From contig NZ_JAFELM010000016.1 in NCBI RefSeq assembly GCF_016890225.1, positions 186,001 to 250,000 on the forward strand: 64,000 nt of DNA, read 5' to 3'. This document shows, piece after piece, positions 57,468 through 64,000 of the stretch (position 1 is the first letter of the stretch; every line of letters begins with the position of its first letter). Both the position numbers and the translations under genes were made by a program. The notes under the pieces were generated by a model that was given only the letters and a program-made list of their open reading frames with translations, had not been told where the DNA came from and searched no databases. Source of the stretch: Bacillus suaedaesalsae. Lineage in GTDB: Bacteria > Bacillota > Bacilli > Bacillales > SA4.

Positions 57468-58568
57468 TTATACATTAAAACGGAAGTGAATGACATCTCC
57501 GTCTTGTACAAAGTATTCTTTACCTTCTAACCGTACTTTCCCCGCTTCTCTTGCAGCTCCCATTGTTCCTCCAGCAAGAAGATCGTCGTATGAAACAGTT
57601 TCTGCACGAATAAATCCACGTTCAAAGTCTGTATGAATAATTCCTGCACACTGAGGTGCTTTCATTCCTTTTCTAAACGTCCATGCACGAACTTCCTGCA
57701 CTCCTGCTGTGAAGTATGTTGCTAAACCTAGTAAATGATAGGCAGCACGAATTAATTGATCAAGTCCAGATTCTTCGATCCCTAATTCTTCTAAAAATGC
57801 TTTCTTCTCTTCTGAATCTAATTCTGCAATTTCAGATTCAATCTTTGCACATACAACAATTACTTCTGCATTATCTGCCTTTGCAAATTCTTTTACCTTT
57901 GCAACATATTCATTACCTGAAGGATCTACAATATCATCTTCACTCACGTTCGCTACATATAGTACAGGTTTAATCGTTAAAAGGTGTAACCCTTTTACAA
58001 TCTTCATTTGTTCATCTGTAAATTCAACTGTTCTAGCAGGCTTTTCATTTTCGAATGCTTCTTTTAACATAACGAGAATTTCATGTTCAGCAATTGCTTC
58101 TTTATCTTTTGATTTTAATAATTTCCCAACTCGTTCAATTCTTTTATCAACAGACTCTAAGTCAGCAAGAATTAGTTCAAGGTTGATTGTTTCAATATCA
58201 TCAATTGGATCTACTTTTCCTGATACATGAGTAATATTCTCATCAGCAAAGCAACGTACAACGTGACAGATTGCATCTACTTGACGGATATGTGCTAAGA
58301 ACTTATTTCCTAGCCCTTCACCTTTACTTGCACCTTTTACAATCCCTGCAATATCTGTAAATTCAAATGCAGTAGGAACTGTCTTCTTTGGCTTTACTAA
58401 TTCAGTTAGCTTTGTTAAACGATGATCTGGAACTTCAACAATCCCTACATTTGGATCTATAGTACAGAACGGATAGTTCGCAGATTCTGCTCCCGCTTGT
58501 GTAATTGCATTAAATAATGTTGACTTCCCAACGTTAGGAAGACCTACGATACCAGCTGTTAATGCCAT
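57468..58568 (-). CDS. ychF: Redox-regulated ribosome-binding ATPase/GTPase YchF
   Basis: 366 residues from the ATG at 58568, eight bases after AGAGGAG. It has the G1 loop GIVGLPNVGKSTLFN, G3 FTDIAGIVKGASKGEGLG, the YchF-specific NVSE in place of NKxD (hence ATP preference), a coiled coil, and the C-terminal TGS-like domain (FERGFIRAETVSYDDL). It binds ribosomes and affects stress responses. It lies upstream of rpsF, as in Bacillus. Confidence 0.97.
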   Translation of the reverse strand: MALTAGIVGLPNVGKSTLFNAITQAGAESANYPFCTIDPNVGIVEVPDHRLTKLTELVKPKKTVPTAFEFTDIAGIVKGASKGEGLGNKFLAHIRQVDAICHVVRCFADENITHVSGKVDPIDDIETINLELILADLESVDKRIERVGKLLKSKDKEAIAEHEILVMLKEAFENEKPARTVEFTDEQMKIVKGLHLLTIKPVLYVANVSEDDIVDPSGNEYVAKVKEFAKADNAEVIVVCAKIESEIAELDSEEKKAFLEELGIEESGLDQLIRAAYHLLGLATYFTAGVQEVRAWTFRKGMKAPQCAGIIHTDFERGFIRAETVSYDDLLAGGTMGAAREAGKVRLEGKEYFVQDGDVIHFRFNV

Positions 58569-58681
58569 TTTCTTCACTCCTCTTTCCTAAAAACATAAAT
58601 ACTTCCGTAAACATATTAACCTTTCACAATTATAGATAGAACCACATAAAAAGACAAGCAATACTGTTAGGTAGTTGCTAT

Positions 58682-58705
58682 AAAAAAGACACCTTTACAG
58701 GTGCC
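58682..58705 (-). terminator. Intrinsic terminator of the molybdopterin oxidoreductase gene
   Basis: GGCACCT and AGGTGTC pair, followed by TTTTTTATAG on the minus strand, starting next to the stop codon. Confidence 0.82.
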
Positions 58706-60715
58706 TTAGCATTTCTCAATATTGACTAAACAATCATATAATGTACTACCTAAACCATTATCAGATACTTCATCTGACGTTAACACATTGACACTTCCAC
58801 CGAACGCCTTCCAATTCCCTTCATCTACATTAATGACTTTAGAATGAGATGTCTTTAAGATTTTGACAACCCCTGTTAGTTCTCCTCGATCATTAAAAAT
58901 CTTTGCAGTATCATTTTCCTGAAGTCCCTTTTCTAGTGCGATATCCGTTGATACCTCAATTTTGTTTTGTTGCAGACCAGGAATGATGTGGTAATGCTGT
59001 GAATGGTTTGACCTTAATGGATGAATCGATAATAGGGTATATGGATATTCCTCGCCTAAAGGGCGGTTTGTGTGCATAGATTCCCTCGGTAACGATAAAG
59101 TTAGTTTTCCATTTTGACCTTTTTTCTCTGCTTTTTGAGAAGTGAATTCATATTTACCACTTGGTGTTTTAAACTGGTAGCTTGCCCAAGGAACATCTTT
59201 TACTTCTGGTAATTTCATATGTCCCTTTTGTTTAATCTGATCAAACGTCACGTTATTCCCAATTAATGAAGTAAGTCCCATTTTAATAAATTGTTCTCTT
59301 GTATATGAAAACTCGTCACCAAACCCAAGTCTATTTGCAAGCTCTGACCATATTTCAAAATCTGATTTTACTTCGCCCGGTGCCTCAACCAGTTTTGGAC
59401 CATAATTCACATACCCATGATACATGGATGAATAATAAACATCTTCCACTTCAAAAGATGTTGTGGTTGGAAGGACATAGTCAGCTACCACAGCTGTATC
59501 TGTCATATATTGATCAATAACCACAATTGTGTCTACACGTTCAAAGGCCTGTTTTACTTTATTCGTGTCAGGTACTTGTGTTAAAGGATTTCCACATGTT
59601 ACAAATATCATCTTTATTGGCGGTTCTTCAGCTGTTAAAATCCCTTCTGCTTGCTTCATCATTGTAAACGATCGAGTTGCTGTCTTTTTATCTGATAAAG
59701 TAAGGTTTCCTACATTAAAGCTTTGACCAACTTGAAGATTTCCATAGTTGGCTCCACCACCAGGAATTCCTACATTACCACTCATTGCTACTAATGCATC
59801 AATTGAACGGATTGTATTGCCTCCATTTTTATATCGCTGCATTCCTAGACCCATGTATGTCATAACAGGGCCATTACCATAAACATGAGCTAATTCAGTT
59901 ATAATCTCTTCTTCTACCTCTGTGTATGCTACAATTTGTTCCATAGATATGGAAGAAAGTAGTTCTATAACATCATCAAATCCTATTGAATGATTTTGTA
60001 TAAAACTTATATCTTCTAGTTTTAATCGTAAAATTTCTTTCATAATTCCGAACGCTAAAAATGCATCCATTCCAGGCTTTATTGAAACATAACGATTCGC
60101 AATTTTTGCTGTAGCATTGTGAATTGGATCAATAACCGAAATCGTCGCACCGTTACGCTTTGCCTCTTGCAATTTTTCGTATAAATGCATGTTTGTTCTC
60201 GCTACATTTCTTCCCCATATCACAATATGATTACTATTTAATACATCCTCTGGAGAATGGCTGTACGAGTCACCAAAGTCCCACATCTGTGCTTCAATTC
60301 CAGCTCCCCAACAAATACTTCCAGTAAGTTCTGTAACTCCACCAAAACAGTTGAAAAAGCGGCTATCTAAATTAATCAATAAACCACCATTAGCATAATC
60401 ATGACTGTGTAAAACAGAAGTTGAACCAAATTCCTCTTTGACACTCTTCATCTTACCTGCAATTTCATCCAAGGCTTGTTGCCAAGAAATCGGATGAAAT
60501 TGACCATCTATTTTCTTTAACGGTTGTGTGAGGCGATTAGCATTATTCGTTCTCTCTTCCAATAACCTTCCTCTCCCACAAATTTTACCTTTCGTAATCG
60601 GATGGTCTTTATCTCCCTCAATCTTACTAATTTTGCCGTCATTAATTGTGACTGTAAAACCACAGCTATCCCAACAATTTAAAGGGCATGCAGATTTCTT
60701 TATCTCTAGTGCCAA
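58706..60715 (-). CDS. yyaE: Molybdopterin-dependent oxidoreductase (YyaE-like)
   Basis: 669 residues, a single-subunit member of the DMSO reductase/formate dehydrogenase superfamily. The N-terminal [4Fe-4S] cysteines are CPLNC, C17 and KICGRG; the molybdopterin-binding domains follow (GSICWGAGIEAQMWDFGDS, NVGIPGGGANYGN) and the C-terminal dinucleotide-binding domain has SIHPLRSNHSQHY. There is no Tat signal, so it is cytoplasmic. The TTG start has GGAGAG upstream. Its substrate is unknown; in B. subtilis yyaE lies next to ychF as here. Confidence 0.92.
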   Translation of the reverse strand: MALEIKKSACPLNCWDSCGFTVTINDGKISKIEGDKDHPITKGKICGRGRLLEERTNNANRLTQPLKKIDGQFHPISWQQALDEIAGKMKSVKEEFGSTSVLHSHDYANGGLLINLDSRFFNCFGGVTELTGSICWGAGIEAQMWDFGDSYSHSPEDVLNSNHIVIWGRNVARTNMHLYEKLQEAKRNGATISVIDPIHNATAKIANRYVSIKPGMDAFLAFGIMKEILRLKLEDISFIQNHSIGFDDVIELLSSISMEQIVAYTEVEEEIITELAHVYGNGPVMTYMGLGMQRYKNGGNTIRSIDALVAMSGNVGIPGGGANYGNLQVGQSFNVGNLTLSDKKTATRSFTMMKQAEGILTAEEPPIKMIFVTCGNPLTQVPDTNKVKQAFERVDTIVVIDQYMTDTAVVADYVLPTTTSFEVEDVYYSSMYHGYVNYGPKLVEAPGEVKSDFEIWSELANRLGFGDEFSYTREQFIKMGLTSLIGNNVTFDQIKQKGHMKLPEVKDVPWASYQFKTPSGKYEFTSQKAEKKGQNGKLTLSLPRESMHTNRPLGEEYPYTLLSIHPLRSNHSQHYHIIPGLQQNKIEVSTDIALEKGLQENDTAKIFNDRGELTGVVKILKTSHSKVINVDEGNWKAFGGSVNVLTSDEVSDNGLGSTLYDCLVNIEKC

Positions 60716-60737
60716 CTCTCATCTCTCCTACTCTAGT

Positions 60738-60938
60738 TCATTCCCCTTCGTGTCTCACTAATACTTTTTTCATTTTCCGTGCAAATTCTCGTCTAGGAAT
60801 CATGACACTATGGTCACAACCCTCACATTTAATTCGAATATCCATCCCCATTCGAATTACTTTCCAACGATTTGTGCCACATGGGTGCTGTTTCTTCATC
60901 TCAACAATATCGTTTAATCTAAACACTTTTTCCTCCAT
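60738..60938 (-). CDS. yyzM: DUF951 small protein (YyzM)
   Basis: 66 residues: VFRLNDIVEMKKQHPCGTNRWKVIRMGMDIRIKCEGCDHSVMIPRREF. Family DUF951 is universal in Firmicutes near ychF. The PCG and CxxC pairs suggest a zinc site and an SH3-like nucleic-acid-binding fold. The role is unproven. GGTGA precedes the ATG. It is the middle gene of a likely mscS-yyzM-yyaE run. Confidence 0.92.
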   Translation of the reverse strand: MEEKVFRLNDIVEMKKQHPCGTNRWKVIRMGMDIRIKCEGCDHSVMIPRREFARKMKKVLVRHEGE

Positions 60939-60952
60939 ACGTCACCAATCCC

Positions 60953-61849
60953 TTATCCCTTCTGTTGCACATTTTCTGTGCCATCCAAACTTTCCTGTCT
61001 TGTATATGTTACGAGTTTCGGATATGGAATTTCAATACCATTTTCATCTAATGCTACTTTAATTTCTTTACGAAGTAACCTCGCTACTGCAAAATGTCTC
61101 ATTGGTTTTACTTCTGATATGACACGTATGACAACCTCTGAAGCTCCTAATGTTTGAACCCCTAAAACTTCCGGTTGTTTTACCATATCTTCATTTTTGG
61201 AGAAAGTTTCTTCTAATAGCTCTTGAATTACCTTTTCGGCCAGTTCAATATTACTTTCATAGGCAATACTTATATCTACTATTGCAACACTGTTAGATAT
61301 AGAATAATTTGTTACCTCTACAATACTTCCATTTGGAATAATATGAATTTCTCCTCCAACACTTTTTACCTTTGTAATACGTAGACCTATTTCTTCTACA
61401 GTCCCTTCAAACGTTCCTGTACGGATATAATCTCCAACAGAAAACTGATCCTCAAAGATGATAAAGAAACCAGTTATAATATCTCTTACAAGGTTTTGTG
61501 CACCAAACCCTATTGCTAGGCCCGCTACTCCCGCACCAGCTAACAGTGCTGTTACATTAATAGTAAAGACCTCTAAAATCATAATAAACGAAATAAAATA
61601 AATGACATATGTCAAAATATTTATTAATAGCTTGACTAATGTTGCTTCTCGGCGCTCTGTCACCCTAAGTGGACTTTTCGTCCTTATCATAAAGAACTTT
61701 TGAATCGCGATCTTTCCAATACGAATTAAGATTGTAGACATAATCAAGATTAATATGATTTTTAGAAAACCTTGACCAATTGTAATCCAAACCAGTTCAT
61801 TAGTAATAAATTCTAGTATTTTGTCGTACGCATCATTAATTTTATTCAT
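60953..61849 (-). CDS. Small-conductance mechanosensitive channel (MscS family)
   Basis: 298 residues: three TM helices and then the beta and alpha-beta vestibule. The pore-lining TM3 is VTALLAGAGVAGLAIGFGAQNLVRDIITGFFIIFEDQFSVGDYI, the standard MscS signature. It opens on osmotic downshock to release solutes. GGAAGGAG precedes the ATG. The place next to yyzM and yyaC is typical of the origin region in Bacillaceae. Confidence 0.95.
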   Translation of the reverse strand: MNKINDAYDKILEFITNELVWITIGQGFLKIILILIMSTILIRIGKIAIQKFFMIRTKSPLRVTERREATLVKLLINILTYVIYFISFIMILEVFTINVTALLAGAGVAGLAIGFGAQNLVRDIITGFFIIFEDQFSVGDYIRTGTFEGTVEEIGLRITKVKSVGGEIHIIPNGSIVEVTNYSISNSVAIVDISIAYESNIELAEKVIQELLEETFSKNEDMVKQPEVLGVQTLGASEVVIRVISEVKPMRHFAVARLLRKEIKVALDENGIEIPYPKLVTYTRQESLDGTENVQQKG

Positions 61850-61898
61850 TGAAACTCCTTCCTTATTTCATAATTGTAATTCCTATTTTAACAGTAAA

Positions 61899-62921
61899 CT
61901 ACTCCCATTTGTAGCGATTTGCAATTGGATAAACCATAATTGCAACGAGTAAATATAAGTTTAATACAGCAAAAATAGGGTACAAAACAGCAATCAAGAA
62001 TGAGAAACCAAGTTTTGTTAAAGGGACAATAATGACTAACAATAACAGCGCAGTTAGCCAAAGTGGCAATTTTATATACTCTCGTATTCTTGCAGTTAAT
62101 CCAAATAACCCTGAAGCAGCTGTAGATACAACAGCTAACCATAATAGAATGGACATAAGTATGATTGCGCTATACGGAAAGTCTTTAATAATCGCAAACA
62201 GTGGAATATCATATAAAACAAGCTCACTGGATACTTCAATTAGCACTTCATTGTATATAAATGAAACACCTCCAAGAATTAAACCACTACCAATACTCGC
62301 AATCCACGCTTCCCCTTTATTTTTAATCTCCTTTCCTATCGCTCCTATTACAGCAATTAATGATAATACGTTTAAGGCCGTAAAAGTAAAAGAAGATGGC
62401 CAGTTCGATTGTTTATTCCAATCTCTAAAACTCAAAATAGAATGCCCGTTCGAAATGAAAAATAATAATGTCACCGTAAGTCCAACTACTAAAATAGGAA
62501 TTAAAATATAATTTAGCGATACAAGTCCTTTTATGTTCCAAATAAACACAATAACAAGGATAGCTGATATAAAAAGTATCCCCAATGTATATGGAATATG
62601 AAACAATTCCCCCGTTGATCCACCACCTGCCAGCATAATGACTGTTGTTGTAAACAAATAAAAAATAATAATAACATCATAATATGTTGCAATCTTTTTC
62701 CCTACTAACTTCTGAAGTATGGGTAGAAAATGCTCTGTTTTTTCTTCATAACCAATTTTCATTACAATGTAACTTGAAATAATAAATAAGACAGTAAAAA
62801 TAATAATAGCAAGTCCACTTTCTTCACCAAAAAATTGCCATAACTCCCTACCAGAAGCATAGCCTGCACCAATCATTGCTCCTAATATAATAAACATCCA
62901 TTTTATCCCCGATTTTAACAA
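61899..62921 (-). CDS. YkvI-family polytopic membrane protein
   Basis: 340 residues from the TTG at 62921 (AGGAGG eight bases upstream; a GTG three codons earlier overlaps that site). It has about ten TM helices. The N-terminal block WMFIILGAMIGAGYASGREL is typical of the YkvI family, distant relatives of the amino-acid/cation symporters (APC fold). Transport of some solute is likely but unproven. It is divergent from yyaC and upstream of mscS. Confidence 0.88.
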   Translation of the reverse strand: MLKSGIKWMFIILGAMIGAGYASGRELWQFFGEESGLAIIIFTVLFIISSYIVMKIGYEEKTEHFLPILQKLVGKKIATYYDVIIIFYLFTTTVIMLAGGGSTGELFHIPYTLGILFISAILVIVFIWNIKGLVSLNYILIPILVVGLTVTLLFFISNGHSILSFRDWNKQSNWPSSFTFTALNVLSLIAVIGAIGKEIKNKGEAWIASIGSGLILGGVSFIYNEVLIEVSSELVLYDIPLFAIIKDFPYSAIILMSILLWLAVVSTAASGLFGLTARIREYIKLPLWLTALLLLVIIVPLTKLGFSFLIAVLYPIFAVLNLYLLVAIMVYPIANRYKWE

Positions 62922-63005
62922 AACAAACACCCTCCTACTAATAACATGTATAGAATCATCTATTTCTCCGTATACTGTTACTACTATTACTAAGGAGTGG
63001 AATCT

Positions 63006-63623
63006 ATGAATCTTAGACCGAAAATTTTTGAAAAACTGAGCGTGGGATCTAGAATTCTTTTTGATGATGATGAAGCAACGAGGAAAATTGCCAGTCAGCT
63101 TATGTCTCTCTTTCCCACTCAGTTAGACAAACAAATCGCTGTTGTTTGTATCGGTACAGATCGGTCTACTGGGGATGCACTAGGTCCATTAATTGGAACA
63201 AAACTAGAAGAGTCAGGTATATCCTTTATTCATGTGTTTGGAACGTTAGAGAACCCTATACACGCTGTGAATTTAGAGGAACAATTAACATATATAAAAG
63301 ACAAGCTAAATAACCCGTTTATTTTAGCCATAGACGCTTGTTTAGGCAGATTAAAGAACGTAGGGTGTGTAACAGTTGCAACTGGCCCTGTGAAGCCAGG
63401 AGCAGGCGTAAAAAAGGAATTACCTCCTGTGGGTGACATACATATTACAGGAATTGTGAATGTAAGTGGTTTTATGGAGTATTTTGTTCTTCAAAATACA
63501 CGTTTAAATCTAGTGATGAAGATGGCGACAACTATTTCTGATGGAATCTTAGAGGCTGACCGTTTGTTAAAACGCAAACAGTTACTAGCTAGGTATTCTC
63601 TAAATAAATCGAAATCTATATAA
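63006..63623 (+). CDS. yyaC: Spore protein YyaC (DUF1256, GPR-like fold)
   Basis: 205 residues from the ATG at 63006, eight bases after AAGGAG; this equals the length of B. subtilis YyaC. It has the conserved VVCIGTDRSTGDALGPLIG, AIDACLGRLKNVG and PGAGVKKELPPVGDIHITGIVNVSGFMEY. The family is related to the GPR germination protease and is found in spore formers. Expression in the forespore under sigma-F is expected from Bacillus but no promoter is called here. Confidence 0.95.
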   Translation: MNLRPKIFEKLSVGSRILFDDDEATRKIASQLMSLFPTQLDKQIAVVCIGTDRSTGDALGPLIGTKLEESGISFIHVFGTLENPIHAVNLEEQLTYIKDKLNNPFILAIDACLGRLKNVGCVTVATGPVKPGAGVKKELPPVGDIHITGIVNVSGFMEYFVLQNTRLNLVMKMATTISDGILEADRLLKRKQLLARYSLNKSKSI

Positions 63624-63723
63624 AAGGCACTTTTTGTAAACTTTGTTACTAAATCAATCAAGTTCTACAAATAGGTAAACAAAGTAGAATCTCTTATCCT
63701 TGACAAAAAGGAAAACAGCGATC

Positions 63724-63770
63724 AAAAAAACAACCTGAAAGAAATGAGAGAACCTCTTTCTTTCAGGTTG
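63724..63770 (-). terminator. Strong intrinsic terminator of the DUF554 gene
   Basis: CAACCTGAAAGAAA and TTTCTTTCAGGTTG form a perfect 14-base stem, followed by TTTTTTTGAT on the minus strand. Confidence 0.92.
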
Positions 63771-63774
63771 TTGA

Positions 63775-64000
63775 TCATGACAATTGGTGAACTACTGTTA
63801 CAAGAATTGCCACAATAACAATACTTGGCAACAAATTGGCCACTTTAATTTTAGTAATACCTAATAAATTCAGACCAATTGCCAAAATCATTAATCCGCC
63901 AGTAGAAGTCATTTCAACAATAAAGGAATCCATAATAGCAGTTGGAACAAAACGTTCGATTTGCGTAGCAAACAGTGCGATTGAACCTTGATAGAGCATA
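63775..64000 (-). CDS. DUF554 membrane protein, 3' part only
   Basis: The last ~74 residues of a gene cut by the window edge. Two hydrophobic helices and STGGLMILAIGLNLLGITKIKVANLLPS match the C-terminus of the DUF554 (YdfK/YqgA) membrane family, found near the origin in Bacillaceae. The in-frame ATG at the edge is probably internal. Confidence 0.85.
   Translation of the reverse strand, partial: MLYQGSIALFATQIERFVPTAIMDSFIVEMTSTGGLMILAIGLNLLGITKIKVANLLPSIVIVAILVTVVHQLS

Overview
This is about 64 kb of low-GC chromosome from an aerobic, spore-forming member of the Bacillaceae. The right half carries the conserved block that lies to one side of the replication origin in Bacillus: yyaC, ychF, rpsF-ssb-rpsR, yybS, gdpP, rplI, dnaC, purA, a tRNA cluster, an M23 endopeptidase, walRKHIJ, htrC, yyzF and rlmH. 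Nearly all of these genes are on the minus strand. By analogy with Bacillus, oriC lies beyond the right edge and these genes run along the leading strand away from it. The species cannot be fixed from the sequence alone.

Layout from the left. 1-10.3 kb: accessory genes, namely an ABC exporter, a solute-binding-protein pseudogene with two in-frame stops, a VOC protein, a tyrosine phosphatase, an OmpR-type two-component pair and an ECF sigma/anti-sigma pair. 10.4-17.8 kb: pepT, then a cyclic-di-GMP cluster. The cluster has three GGDEF proteins, one of them also carrying HD-GYP, and a small lipoprotein whose leader matches a class-I c-di-GMP riboswitch. The bifunctional GGDEF/HD-GYP gene follows the lipoprotein directly, which suggests feedback. 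18-21.5 kb: an MFS exporter, and a coiled-coil protein with a membrane-anchored polysaccharide deacetylase. 21.7-24.7 kb: an amino-acid ABC transporter behind a clear lysine riboswitch. 24.8-26.8 kb: an adaA-alkA-ogt alkylation-repair operon with overlapping genes. 27-38.9 kb: single metabolic, regulatory and envelope genes (MarR regulator, rhodanese, DUF421, Dph6-like ATPase, mqo, L,D-transpeptidase, DDAH-like hydrolase, LuxR-type regulator), a broken 3-hydroxyacyl-CoA dehydrogenase and two membrane proteins.

39-64 kb is the origin-side block. It holds the essential cell-wall regulon (WalKR with WalHIJ, an M23 endopeptidase, HtrC), replication genes (dnaC, ssb), ribosomal protein genes (rpsF, rpsR, rplI), c-di-AMP turnover (gdpP) and purine synthesis (purA, with a PurR operator). 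The tRNA array (Lys-Glu-Asp-Phe) contains two decayed tRNA remnants. A cluster of DnaA boxes lies between rlmH and yyzF.

The least explained signal is a pair of related, structured minus-strand elements near 21.7 kb and 51.0 kb. They share sequence blocks and an outer helix whose pairs differ compensatorily, and I do not recognise the family. I saw no prophage, CRISPR array, intact insertion sequence or defence island. One palindrome resembles two fused IS ends.
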